A stretch of 64,000 bases of DNA from Pseudolabrys taiwanensis (GTDB taxonomy: Bacteria; Pseudomonadota; Alphaproteobacteria; Rhizobiales; Xanthobacteraceae). A program made the position numbers and the translations under genes. Shown piece after piece: positions 17,729-26,276 of this stretch; positions within the stretch are counted from its first letter, which is position 1; each line of letters begins with the position of its first letter. The DNA lies in NCBI RefSeq assembly GCF_003367395.1, contig NZ_CP031417.1, positions 4,402,001 to 4,466,000 of the forward strand. Direction: 5' to 3'. A model generated the notes under the pieces. It had not been told where the DNA came from. It saw only the letters and a program-made list of their open reading frames with translations, and did not search any database.

Positions 17729-18412
17729 ATGCGGCTCGCCCGCATTATTGCTTGCGTATTCGTTGCGGCGGCCGCTCCGGTCGCGGCGCAGACGCCGCCG
17801 ACGCTCGGCGAGACCGCCAAAGCCATGGTCGGAAGCTGGGAATTCTCCAACGCCGATCGGGACAAGGTCTGCACCGTCACCTTCAAATCCGACCGCAATG
17901 CCGTCGGCTTCAAGGTGGAGTTCAACGCCGGTTGCGCCGGCCTATTTCCACTGGTTGGCGATGTTGCCGGCTGGACGTTTCCCGAAAACGATCTGTTGCG
18001 CCTGCTCGATGCGCAGGGCCGCGCCCTCGCGGAATTCAGCGAGGTCGAGGACGGCATCTACGAAGCGCCGACGCCCGGCGTCGGCGTGCTGTTCATCCAA
18101 AGCGCGAGCACGGCGGCGCCGGCGAAGACACCGCAGCAAATCGCCGGCAACTGGAATGTGATGCAAGGTGAGAAGACGCTGTGCTCGCTTACGCTCGCGC
18201 CGACGGCGGTGAAGGATGCCTTCGCGCTGACGGTGAAGCCGGGCTGCGACGGCGGCATCGCCGGCCAGAACTTCACGCAGTGGCGGCTCGACCGCGAGGA
18301 ACTGCTGCTCGTGCCGTCGCGCGGCGAGCCCTGGCGCTTCGAAGAGATCGAGCCGAATACCTGGCGCCGCTTGCCGGAAAGCGTCGATGCGCTCACCCTC
18401 GTCAAGCAATGA
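17729..18412 (+). CDS. Secreted protein with two tandem AprI/Inh-type domains
   Basis: 227 residues, signal peptide ending near residue 20 (VAAQ). Two copies of the Inh-like domain: the first has GSWEFSN, CTVTF, C-x20-C and GDVAGW; the second has GNWNV, CSLTL, C-x20-C and FTQW. Cys spacing is identical in both domains and in the neighbouring single-domain protein, arguing for duplication. A short Ala/Pro linker (TAAPAKTPQQ) joins the domains. It is the last gene of the plus-strand run and converges on the AraC regulator gene. Confidence 0.75.
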   Translation: MRLARIIACVFVAAAAPVAAQTPPTLGETAKAMVGSWEFSNADRDKVCTVTFKSDRNAVGFKVEFNAGCAGLFPLVGDVAGWTFPENDLLRLLDAQGRALAEFSEVEDGIYEAPTPGVGVLFIQSASTAAPAKTPQQIAGNWNVMQGEKTLCSLTLAPTAVKDAFALTVKPGCDGGIAGQNFTQWRLDREELLLVPSRGEPWRFEEIEPNTWRRLPESVDALTLVKQ

Positions 18413-18416
18413 CGTC

Positions 18417-19373
18417 CTATGCGGTCTGGCTGTCGCGCCAGCGCATCGGCGATAGGCCGAATTCGCGTTTGAAGGCGCGGCTGAACGCCTCCTCGGATTC
18501 GTAGCCGACCGAGTGCGCAAGTTGCGCGATCGTCATGCGAGTCTCGGACAAGGAGAGCTTGGCCGTCTGAAGACGCCACGTCGTGAGATACCGAATCGGC
18601 GGCATTCCGACGAGGGTCGTGAACCGATCCACGAACGCGCTGCGTGAGAGCGCGGCTTCTTTGGCGAGGGCTTCCGCGGTCCAGGGCACATGCACATCCC
18701 TGTGCATGAGCGCCAAAGTGCGGCCGATCTGGGGGTCGGCCGCGCCTTTCAGCCATCCTGCCTCATGATCGCCGAGCGTCGCCGCGTATTTCCGCACGGA
18801 TTCGACGAGCAGAGATTCCGACAGACGCGACATGATGCTCGACGTGGCGAATCGTCCTTTTCTCAATTCGTCCGCTGCGAAGCGCACCGAAGCCTCGACC
18901 CAATCCCGCGACGTGCCTTGCTGCACATCGAGGGTCAACATCCTCGGCAATGACGCGATGAGCGGGTTGTGAAGCTCGGTGCTCGCCAGATAGCCGCAAA
19001 TGATATGGGCCGGTTCGCCGCCGCCTCCGTGCATGATGTGAGGCAGGCCGCCGGCCGCATTTGATTGTACCAGGGCGCGCGCGCTCGTAGACGAAAGGTC
19101 GGGTGCGCTGCAGAGCGTATGCGGATCGTTGCGCGGCAGCAGAATGACTTCGCCGGCGCGCACGCGGATCGGACTCTCATCGTCGACGACGACGAACAGA
19201 CTGCCGTCCACGACAAAGTGGTAGGCGATGATCTGAACAGGCGGCGTCGACATGAACTGGCAATCTTCCGCCTCGAGCTTGGCGAGCACGCTCCAGGGCG
19301 CCGTGAAGTGCGATTCGAGAAAGACGCCACCCGTCAAGCGCACGGAGCGCAGCACTTCCGAAAGCGGATCCAT
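18417..19373 (-). CDS. AraC family transcriptional regulator with cupin-type sensor domain
   Basis: 318 residues. An N-terminal cupin-like ligand domain (VQIIAYHFVVDGSLFVVVDD, VILLPRNDPHTL) is followed by the AraC double helix-turn-helix: AEALAKEAALSRSAFVDRF and then IAQLAHSVGYESEEAFSRAF with the terminal FGLSPMRWR. It is divergent from the methyltransferase gene, with 169 bases between them, and so is the best candidate to control it and itself. The ligand is unknown. Confidence 0.9.
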   Translation of the reverse strand: MDPLSEVLRSVRLTGGVFLESHFTAPWSVLAKLEAEDCQFMSTPPVQIIAYHFVVDGSLFVVVDDESPIRVRAGEVILLPRNDPHTLCSAPDLSSTSARALVQSNAAGGLPHIMHGGGGEPAHIICGYLASTELHNPLIASLPRMLTLDVQQGTSRDWVEASVRFAADELRKGRFATSSIMSRLSESLLVESVRKYAATLGDHEAGWLKGAADPQIGRTLALMHRDVHVPWTAEALAKEAALSRSAFVDRFTTLVGMPPIRYLTTWRLQTAKLSLSETRMTIAQLAHSVGYESEEAFSRAFKREFGLSPMRWRDSQTA

Positions 19374-19514
19374 GGTCGTGCCTGCAAAAAATATCTGGAC
19401 GAATAATCAGATGATCCGGTCGCGCGGTCATTCGGTCCGTCGATGGCCCCTCGTATATAGCGCGCCGCGATGATGGCCGCCAAATCGCAGCCGTGTTGCG
19501 ACCCGAAACCATTG

Positions 19515-19532
19515 TTGAATCATACGATTCAA
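19515..19532. promoter_or_regulatory. Perfect inverted repeat before the methyltransferase gene, possible operator
   Basis: TTGAATC-ATAC-GATTCAA has perfect 7-base arms and ends 10 bases before the ATG at 19543, directly upstream of its ribosome binding site AAGGGAGAGA. It could be a repressor site or a small hairpin affecting translation initiation. AraC proteins usually bind direct repeats, so the neighbouring regulator need not be the one that uses it. Confidence 0.35.
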
Positions 19533-19542
19533 GGGAGAGACC

Positions 19543-20373
19543 ATGCTCGATACAGCCAAGGCTGCGGCTCCGTCCGCGCCGGACTACACCGCCATCAAGC
19601 AGAAACAGCAGGCCATGTGGGCCTGCGGGAACTATGCCGTGGTCGGCACGACCTTGCAGCTCGTCGGCGAGCGCCTCTGCGAGGCCGTCGACTTGCGCGC
19701 CGGCGAGAAAGTGCTCGACGTCGCTGCCGGCAACGGCAATGCGACGTTGGCGGCGGCCCGCCATTTCGCCCTCGTCACTTCGACCGATTATGTCAGCGCA
19801 TTGCTCGATGTCGGTAAGGCGCGGGCCGCGGCGGAGCATCTTGCGGTCAATTTCCGCGAGGCCGATGCGGAAGCGCTGCCATTCGCCGATGGCAGCTTCG
19901 ATCTGGCGCTGTCGACGTTCGGCGTGATGTTCACGCCGGATCAGGAGAAGGCGGCGGGAGAGATGTCACGGGTGGTCCGCAAAGGCGGCCGCATCGGGCT
20001 TGCGAACTGGACGCCGAAAGGGTTCATCGGTCAGATCTTCAAGACCATCGGCAAGCACGTGCCGCCGCCTGCCGGCGTCAAATCGCCGGCGCTGTGGGGT
20101 ACCGAGGCGCGCCTCGCCGAACTGTTTCCCCATCATCAACTGACGGCGACAAGGAAGGTCTTTCACTTCCGCTACAAGTCGGCACATCATTGGCTCGATA
20201 TCTTCAAGACCTATTACGGTCCCGCCAATCGTGCTTTTGCAGCGCTCGATGCGGCGAAACAGGCTGCGTTGCAGACGGATATCCTCGACCTGCTCAACAG
20301 TCTGAATCGCGGTGGCAAGGATACGCTCATCGTGCCGAGCGAGTATCTCGAAGCGGTGCTGGTGAAGCCGTGA
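19543..20373 (+). CDS. Class I SAM-dependent methyltransferase
   Basis: 276 residues. Motif I is KVLDVAAGNGNATLAAAR, motif post-I ends in TSTDYVSALLD, and the substrate-side region AEALPFADGSFDLALSTFG resembles UbiE/Coq5-like enzymes. The substrate is not deducible. It is divergent from an AraC regulator and converges on radC, so it is monocistronic. The start follows a good ribosome binding site (GGGAGAGACC). Confidence 0.88.
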   Translation: MLDTAKAAAPSAPDYTAIKQKQQAMWACGNYAVVGTTLQLVGERLCEAVDLRAGEKVLDVAAGNGNATLAAARHFALVTSTDYVSALLDVGKARAAAEHLAVNFREADAEALPFADGSFDLALSTFGVMFTPDQEKAAGEMSRVVRKGGRIGLANWTPKGFIGQIFKTIGKHVPPPAGVKSPALWGTEARLAELFPHHQLTATRKVFHFRYKSAHHWLDIFKTYYGPANRAFAALDAAKQAALQTDILDLLNSLNRGGKDTLIVPSEYLEAVLVKP

Positions 20374-20380
20374 CGTCCTG

Positions 20381-20410
20381 CGCGGCGCGCTCCCGGCGGG
20401 GCGCGCCGCG
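20381..20410. terminator. Strong hairpin between convergent methyltransferase and radC genes
   Basis: CGCGGCGCGC and GCGCGCCGCG pair over 10 bases with a 10-base loop, filling the 37-base gap between the two stop codons. No T-run follows on either strand, so it may end transcription poorly or serve as a 3' end stabiliser for both messages. Confidence 0.45.
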
Positions 20411-21148
20411 TCAGATCAACCGCAGCCCCTTCAAGCTCGCGTGTCCGTCCTTGCCCACGATGATGTGGTCGTGCACGTCGATGCCCAGCGGCTTGGCGAT
20501 CTCGATGATCGCTTGCGTCATCTGGATATCGGCGCGGGATGGCGTCGGATCGCCGGACGGGTGATTGTGCACGAGGATCAGCGCGGTGGCCGACAGCTCC
20601 AGGGCACGCTTGACCACTTCGCGCGGATAGACCGGCGTGTGGTCGACCGTGCCCGTTTGTTGCAGTTCGTCGGCGATGAGTTGATTGCGCTTGTCGAGGA
20701 AGAGCACGCGGAATTGCTCCTTCTCGGCGAAAGCCTGCGCCGTGCGGCAATAGTCGATCACGCTCGACCAGGATGACAGCACCGGGCGCTTCTGCACCTG
20801 GCCGCGCGCGATGCGGCTGGCTGCGGCGTGTACGATCTTGAGCTCGTCCACCGCGGCGTCGCCGATGCCTTTGGTCTCCTTGAGCCGCGCGCGCGGCGCG
20901 GCGACCACTTCCGGGAACGAGCCGAACTTGGCGATCAATTGCTTGGCCAGCGGTTTGATGTCCCGCTGCGGGATGGCGCGAAAGAGCACCAGCTCGAGCA
21001 GCTCGTAGTCGCTCACCGCGTCGGGTCCGGCGTCGCGGAAGCGGGCGCGCAGTCGCTCGCGATGGCCGTGATAATGGGGAGCGGATTCGGCGAGGCCGGT
21101 CGCGTGTTCCGCCTTGTCCTGATTGTCGGTCATGAACCAAGTGCCCAC
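20411..21148 (-). CDS. radC: RadC family JAB/MPN-domain protein
   Basis: 245 residues. An N-terminal helix-hairpin-helix part ([32 protein letters not shown]) precedes the C-terminal JAMM metalloprotease-like fold with the zinc signature [14 protein letters not shown]. The biological role of RadC remains unsettled; the old link to recombinational repair has been withdrawn. A start at 21133 ([10 protein letters not shown]) is equally possible. It lies just downstream of map on the same strand, the common rhizobial order. Confidence 0.92.
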   Translation of the reverse strand: MGTWFMTDNQDKAEHATGLAESAPHYHGHRERLRARFRDAGPDAVSDYELLELVLFRAIPQRDIKPLAKQLIAKFGSFPEVVAAPRARLKETKGIGDAAVDELKIVHAAASRIARGQVQKRPVLSSWSSVIDYCRTAQAFAEKEQFRVLFLDKRNQLIADELQQTGTVDHTPVYPREVVKRALELSATALILVHNHPSGDPTPSRADIQMTQAIIEIAKPLGIDVHDHIIVGKDGHASLKGLRLI

Positions 21149-21193
21149 CCGCGCCGCCCGCGGCCGCGCGAGTGTAGTTCATGATTTTGCAAT

Positions 21194-22030
21194 CTACGAG
21201 AGAGGTTTTGTCTTGTAGGGCGGCTTGTCCTGGCCGGCCGGCGAGAAGGTGAAAACCTCGACTCCGCTTTCGGTCACGCCCACGGAGTGTTCGAATTGGG
21301 CCGACAGCGAGCGGTCGCGGGTGACCGCGGTCCAGCCGTCCGACAGCACCTTCACGTGCGGGCGGCCGAGATTGATCATCGGCTCGACCGTGAACAGCAT
21401 GCCGGGCTTGAGCACGATGCCTTCGCCCGGGCGGCCCACATGCACGATGTTCGGTTCGTCGTGGAACAGCCGGCCGAGGCCGTGGCCGCAGAAGTCGCGC
21501 ACCACGCTCATATGCTGGGCTTCGACAAAGGTCTGGATGGCGTGGCCAATGTCGCCGGTGGTGGCGCCCGGCTTGATGACGGCGATGCCGCGCATCATGG
21601 CCTCATGCGTCACCTCGATCAGGCGCTCCGCCCGGCGCGGGATTTCGCCGACCGGATACATGCGGCTCGAGTCGCCGTACCAGCCGTCCAGGATGAAGGT
21701 CACGTCGATGTTGACGATGTCGCCTTCTTTCAGCGGCTTTTCGTTGGGAATGCCGTGGCAGACGACGTGGTTGATCGAGGTGCAGGTCGACTTGCGGTAC
21801 CCACGGTAGAGCAGGGTCGCCGGCAGGGCGCCGTGGTCCATCGCGAAATCGTAGACGAGCTGGTTGATGCGCTCGGTCGGCACCCCCGGCGCGACATGCT
21901 CCGCGAGCATGTCGAGGCAGCGGGCCGTCAGTTGTCCGGCCTTGCGCATGCCTTCGAAGGCGGCAGGGCCGTAGATCTTGATCTGTCCGGTCTTGCGGGA
22001 GGGGGCGACGGCGGCATCGATGTAGGTCAT
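21194..22030 (-). CDS. map: Type I methionine aminopeptidase
   Basis: 278 residues, removes the initiator Met from nascent proteins. The metal ligands lie in conserved contexts: two Asp residues in DVTFILDGWYGDSS, His in CGHGLGRLFHDEP, Glu in FTVEPMIN and Glu in QFEHSVGVTE. The N-terminus (YIDAAVAPSRKTGQIKIYGP) is slightly longer than in E. coli, as usual in alphaproteobacteria. It is an essential housekeeping gene and likely forms an operon with radC. Confidence 0.96.
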   Translation of the reverse strand: MTYIDAAVAPSRKTGQIKIYGPAAFEGMRKAGQLTARCLDMLAEHVAPGVPTERINQLVYDFAMDHGALPATLLYRGYRKSTCTSINHVVCHGIPNEKPLKEGDIVNIDVTFILDGWYGDSSRMYPVGEIPRRAERLIEVTHEAMMRGIAVIKPGATTGDIGHAIQTFVEAQHMSVVRDFCGHGLGRLFHDEPNIVHVGRPGEGIVLKPGMLFTVEPMINLGRPHVKVLSDGWTAVTRDRSLSAQFEHSVGVTESGVEVFTFSPAGQDKPPYKTKPLS

Positions 22031-22095
22031 GTCCGCAATCTAAGGATTACGGCCGGGGGCGGCAAGTTTCGCTTTCTCCACCTCTCCGCCGCCGT

Positions 22096-23076
22096 TTACG
22101 CAATCTTCCCGCCCAGTTCGTCCTCGATGTGGGCGCGAATGATATCGTCGAAGCTGTTCTCGACGGTAAAACCCAGTTCGGCCGCCCGGCGGGCATCGAA
22201 ACGGCTGGGCCAGCCGGCGACGATCCGGCTCACCAGCTCGTCCGGCGCGCGCTTGATGCGGGCGGCAACCTTGTCGCCGGCGATGCGGCGCAGCGCCGCG
22301 ATCTGCTCGCCCACCGTGCAGCAGACCCCCGGCATGGTCAGGTTGACCCGGTCTCCGAGCTTGGCGCGGGAGAGGCCGGCCGCGTGGGTGAGGAAGCCGA
22401 CCGCCGAGCGCGGGCTTGCGTGCCAATGGAGCACGCTGTCTTCGACCGGCAAGACCGCCTCTTGGCCGGCCAGCGGCTCACGGATGATGCCGGAGAAGAA
22501 GCCGGAGGCGGCCTTGTTGGGCTTGCCGGGGCGGACGACGATGGAGGGGAGGCGGATGCCGACGCCCTCCACGAAGCCACGCCGGGTGTAGTCGGCAAGC
22601 AGCAGCTCGCAGATCGCCTTTTGCGTGCCGTAGGATGTAAGCGGGGTGAGATGGAACTCGTCGCCGATCGCGTCGGGAAAGGGGGCGCCGAAGACCGCGA
22701 TGGAGGAACTGAAAACGAATTTCGGCTTATAGCCGTCGCCGGTCTTGCGCACGGCGTCGAGCAGCGCACGGGTACCGTCGAGATTGACCCGGTAGCCCTT
22801 CTCGAAATCGGTCTCCGCCTCGCCCGACACCACGCCGGCGAGGTGGAAAATCGCGTCCGGCCGCTCGGAGACGGCTTTTTCGGCGACGCCTGGGTCGGCG
22901 AGGTCCGCCGCGCGCGTCTTGACGTGGTCGGAAAAGCCCGCCGGCCGTGCGGGGGGCACGACGTCGATCAGCGTCAGCTTTTCGATCGGTTGCGTATTGA
23001 GCGAACGGTCGGTGATGAGCCGCTCGGTGAGCTTGCGGCCGATCATGCCGGCGGCGCCGGTGATCAGGACGTGCAT
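22096..23076 (-). CDS. denD: D-erythronate dehydrogenase-like SDR (extended family)
   Basis: 326 residues of the extended NAD-dependent epimerase/dehydratase fold. The N-terminal GAAGMIGRKL motif, IFHLAGVVSG, the catalytic YGTQK and a long C-terminal substrate domain fit DenD, which oxidises D-erythronate to 2-oxo-tetronate. The partner genes of the tetronate pathway (otnK, otnC, otnI) are not adjacent, so function rests on sequence pattern alone. It lies between map and the MFS gene on the same strand. Confidence 0.75.
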   Translation of the reverse strand: MHVLITGAAGMIGRKLTERLITDRSLNTQPIEKLTLIDVVPPARPAGFSDHVKTRAADLADPGVAEKAVSERPDAIFHLAGVVSGEAETDFEKGYRVNLDGTRALLDAVRKTGDGYKPKFVFSSSIAVFGAPFPDAIGDEFHLTPLTSYGTQKAICELLLADYTRRGFVEGVGIRLPSIVVRPGKPNKAASGFFSGIIREPLAGQEAVLPVEDSVLHWHASPRSAVGFLTHAAGLSRAKLGDRVNLTMPGVCCTVGEQIAALRRIAGDKVAARIKRAPDELVSRIVAGWPSRFDARRAAELGFTVENSFDDIIRAHIEDELGGKIA

Positions 23077-23094
23077 TTCGACGCCTCCCGGAGT

Positions 23095-24339
23095 TTAGGC
23101 GCTCTTCTTCTCGTCCGCCGAGGGATAGCGGTCGATGCGGCGCAGGTCCGGGAATAATAGCATCCATAATGCCGCCGCCAGCAAGGAGCCGATGCCGCCG
23201 ATCAGCACCGAGGGGACGGTGCCGAGCCAGGCGGCGACCACGCCGGATTCGAACTCGCCGAGGGTGTTCGAGGACGACACGAACAGCGAGTTGATGGCGC
23301 TGACCCGGCCGCGCTTCTCGTCGGGCGTCTCGAGCTGCACCAGCGTGAAGCGGATCACCACGCTGACGGCATCGGATGCACCGAGCACGACCAGCGCCGC
23401 GAGCGAGAGCAGGAACGAGGTCGATAGCGCAAAGACGACGGTCGCCAGGCCGAAGATCGCCACGACGGCGAACATGCATTTTCCCACGCGGCGCTCGATG
23501 GGGTGATTGGACAGAACGATCGTGGTGACGAGTGCGCCGACGGCCGGCGCGGAGCGCAGCAGGCCGAGCCCCTCCGGGCCCACCGCGAGGATATCGCGCG
23601 CGAATATCGGCAGGAGCGCCGTGGCGCCGCCGAGCAGGACGACGGCGACATCGAGGGTGATGACGCCAAGCAGCCGGGAGCGTTCGCGGATATAGGAAAA
23701 GCCCGCGAATACCGAGGCGAAGGTGGGCGGCTCGCGCGGCGCGGGCGGCCGCTCAAGACGCACCAGCGTGACGCAGACGATCGCGCCGGCGAAAAATACA
23801 AAGCAGACGCAGCCGACGGCGAGCGGCGAGATCGCGTAGATCAGCCCGCCAAGCGCCGGCCCGCAGATCGTTGCGACCTGATTGGCGGAGGTCCAGGAGG
23901 CGACCGCGCGGGCGAGCAACGGGGTTGGCACCAGCGCCGGGACAGTCGCGTGGGCGGTTGGCAGTTCGAAGGCGCGGCCGCAGCCCATCAGCAGCACCGC
24001 GACGAACAGCAGGTCGCGGCTCAGCGTGTGCGTCAGCAGGGCGATCGCGATAACGACGGCCGTGACTGCGTAAAGGCATTGTGCGCCGCGGATGATCAGC
24101 CGGCGATCGTAACGGTCGGCGGCATGGCCGATCAGTAGCGTGAGCACGACCGCCGGGACAAACTGGATCAGTCCGACCAGACCGAGATCGAAAGCGCTGT
24201 TGGTGAGTTCATAAAGCTGCCAGCCGATCAGCAGCGTCAGCATCTGATAGCCGACGGTCGAGGCGACCCGCGACAGCCAGAACAGCACGAAAGAGCGCTG
24301 TCGGATCAGGCGGGAGCTGGCGAAAGAGTCGGTGGTCAT
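23095..24339 (-). CDS. MFS transporter (MFS_3/EntS-like)
   Basis: 414 residues with about twelve hydrophobic helices and the MFS loop motif GHAADRYDRRLI between helices 2 and 3. FVPAVVLTLLIG and LGASDAVSVVIRFTLVQLETPDEKRGRVSAI are typical of the MFS_3 family that includes the enterobactin exporter EntS. The substrate is unknown. It ends 18 bases before denD and may be co-transcribed with it, which would fit a sugar-acid or metabolite carrier, but that is a guess. Confidence 0.85.
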   Translation of the reverse strand: MTTDSFASSRLIRQRSFVLFWLSRVASTVGYQMLTLLIGWQLYELTNSAFDLGLVGLIQFVPAVVLTLLIGHAADRYDRRLIIRGAQCLYAVTAVVIAIALLTHTLSRDLLFVAVLLMGCGRAFELPTAHATVPALVPTPLLARAVASWTSANQVATICGPALGGLIYAISPLAVGCVCFVFFAGAIVCVTLVRLERPPAPREPPTFASVFAGFSYIRERSRLLGVITLDVAVVLLGGATALLPIFARDILAVGPEGLGLLRSAPAVGALVTTIVLSNHPIERRVGKCMFAVVAIFGLATVVFALSTSFLLSLAALVVLGASDAVSVVIRFTLVQLETPDEKRGRVSAINSLFVSSSNTLGEFESGVVAAWLGTVPSVLIGGIGSLLAAALWMLLFPDLRRIDRYPSADEKKSA

Positions 24340-24460
24340 CGACGTCGTTGGTCCGGTATGCCGGAAACGGCCCCCGGGAAAGGAGATGGATGGCGCGCTT
24401 GTAGCGGGATTCCTGTGCCGCGCCTATCGGTGGCGGCGCCGGTATGGCCGGTATGAATTT

Positions 24461-25174
24461 TCAGGCGGCGCCGTTCAGGGACGTGAGGGATTCGACCTGC
24501 CTTCCGTCAACAAAGTTTTCCAGTCGCAGCCAGCGCTCGAAGGCGGATCTGCGTGCCGGCCACTCGCTGTCGAGCATGGAAAACCAGGCATTGTCGCGGT
24601 TGTGGCCTTTGGCGATGAGATGCTGGCGGAAGGTGCCCTCGTAGGTGAAGCCGTAGCGCAAGGCGGCACGTCGCGACGCCGCGTTCAGCGCATTGCATTT
24701 CCATTCGTAACGGCGATAGCCGAGCGTCTCGAAGGCATAGCGTGCGAGCAGATACTGCGCCTCGGTGCCGAGCGGCGTGCGTTGCAAGGCCGGCGAATAG
24801 AGCACGTGGCCGACCTCGATGACGCGCATCTCCGGCCGGATCTCCATCAGTGTGAAGTAGCCGACGGGCTGACCGGTGCGGTCGACGATCGCGTAGGCAT
24901 AAGGATCGGCTGCCGCCGCGCGCATGACGATGAACGGCGTGAATGCGTCCTCACTGTCGAACGGCCCGTCGGTCGAAATGTAAGTCCACACTTCCGGATG
25001 ACCGGCGAAGACTTGCCACAGGCCGGATGCGTGCTCCGGCGTCAGCTTTTCAATGCGCCCGAAGCGTCCTTGGAGCACCACGGGGCCAGGGCGCTGCGCC
25101 GGCGTGCTGTCGACCGGCAAGCCGATCGGCTGGCCGGTCCGCGGGTGGATGTCGTGCGCCAGAGGTTCGGTCAC
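24461..25174 (-). CDS. GNAT family N-acetyltransferase (RimJ/RimL type)
   Basis: 237 residues. An N-terminal extension (ARTGQP-like turn and GLPVDSTPAQRPGP) precedes the acetyltransferase core: VVLQGRFGRIEKLTPEHASG, AYAIVDRTGQPVGYFTL, the acetyl-CoA region LQRTPLGTEAQYLLARY, and YRRYEWKCNALNAASRRAA. The proposed GTG start overlaps the stop of the upstream PEP mutase gene (GTGA), indicating coupled translation. Longer in-frame readings upstream are only a shadow of that gene. Target amine is unknown. Confidence 0.88.
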   Translation of the reverse strand: MTEPLAHDIHPRTGQPIGLPVDSTPAQRPGPVVLQGRFGRIEKLTPEHASGLWQVFAGHPEVWTYISTDGPFDSEDAFTPFIVMRAAAADPYAYAIVDRTGQPVGYFTLMEIRPEMRVIEVGHVLYSPALQRTPLGTEAQYLLARYAFETLGYRRYEWKCNALNAASRRAALRYGFTYEGTFRQHLIAKGHNRDNAWFSMLDSEWPARRSAFERWLRLENFVDGRQVESLTSLNGAA

Positions 25175-26019
25175 GTTCTCGTTCGCTTGGGCAGGTCGTC
25201 GCGGAAAAAGGTGTTCAGCTCGGCGTGCGGCACCGTGCCTTTGAAGCTGTCGAAGGTGCCTTTCTCCGCGATCTCTTTGGCCGCGTTGATGAAGGCGGTC
25301 CACGCCACGCGCGCCATGGTCGAGCCAACGCTGATCCGGCGCACGCCCATCGCGGCGATCTCGTCGACCGTGAAGCCGAGCGCCGCCGGCATCAGCAGGT
25401 TGATCGGCTTCGGCGCAACGGCCTTGACCACCGCCTCGATCTGCTCGCGCGTACGGATGCCCGGTGCATAGAGCACGTCGGCGCCGGCATCGCTGTAGGC
25501 TTTCAGGCGCTCGATGGCGAAGGCGAGGTCGGGCTTGGCAACCAGAAAGGTCTCGCACCGGCCGGTCAGCAGCACGCCGCTGCCGGTCTTGTCGATCGCT
25601 GAGCGCGCGGCGCGCATGCGCGCGACCGCCTGGTCGAGATCGTAAAGCGGCTTGGCGGCATCGCCCGTCGCATCTTCGATCGAGAGGCCGGCGACGCCGG
25701 TCTCGACGCACAATCGCACGTTCTCGGCAACGCCCTGCGGGTCGTGCGCGAAGCCGCCTTCGTAGTCGGCGTTCACGGGCAAGTCGCTCGCGGCCACGAT
25801 CTCGGCGATGTGTGCGAGAACCATATCGCGGCTGACCGCGCCGTCGGCCATTCCCAAAGCGAAGGCGAAGCCGGCGCTGGTCGAGGCCAGCGCCTTGAAG
25901 CCGAGATGCTGCAGATAGCGCGTGCTGCCCACGTCCCAGGGATTGGGAATGACGAAGCAGCCGCTTTCATGCAGCTTGCGGAAAGCGTTGCGTTTGTCGC
26001 TGACGGACGGAGCAGCCAT
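25171..26019 (-). CDS. Isocitrate lyase/phosphoenolpyruvate mutase family protein
   Basis: 282-residue TIM barrel. NADYEGGFAHDP supplies the Mg-binding Asp and Glu, LSIEDATG the next acidic pair, and LTGRCETFL replaces the KKCGH loop of true isocitrate lyase, as in PEP mutase-like, oxaloacetase-like members. The reaction probably breaks or forms a C-C or P-C bond on a 2-oxoacid, but the substrate is undefined. The ATG at 26019 is preceded by GGGAGAACGCC. It overlaps the GNAT gene by four bases. Confidence 0.87.
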   Translation of the reverse strand: MAAPSVSDKRNAFRKLHESGCFVIPNPWDVGSTRYLQHLGFKALASTSAGFAFALGMADGAVSRDMVLAHIAEIVAASDLPVNADYEGGFAHDPQGVAENVRLCVETGVAGLSIEDATGDAAKPLYDLDQAVARMRAARSAIDKTGSGVLLTGRCETFLVAKPDLAFAIERLKAYSDAGADVLYAPGIRTREQIEAVVKAVAPKPINLLMPAALGFTVDEIAAMGVRRISVGSTMARVAWTAFINAAKEIAEKGTFDSFKGTVPHAELNTFFRDDLPKRTRT

Positions 26020-26276
26020 GGCGTTCTCCCGGCAGATGTTCGAACGACGGTGCCACGGCCGGCACGAAAAGGACAATGCCATTCGCTGATGCAATCATCA
26101 GCGTTGTTTAACTGTGCGATAGGTCCGTGCTCGTAGCAGCGACGAGCCGTGGCCAATGCCAACCCCGGGCCTTGGCCGAGAAGAGGTGGACCGGCCTGCG
26201 CGCATTCGCGCGGGCGCCGATGCTGGCTTGATGAGTCCGAAGGTGCTGGTTAAAGTTCAATAATTTCAATAGCTTT

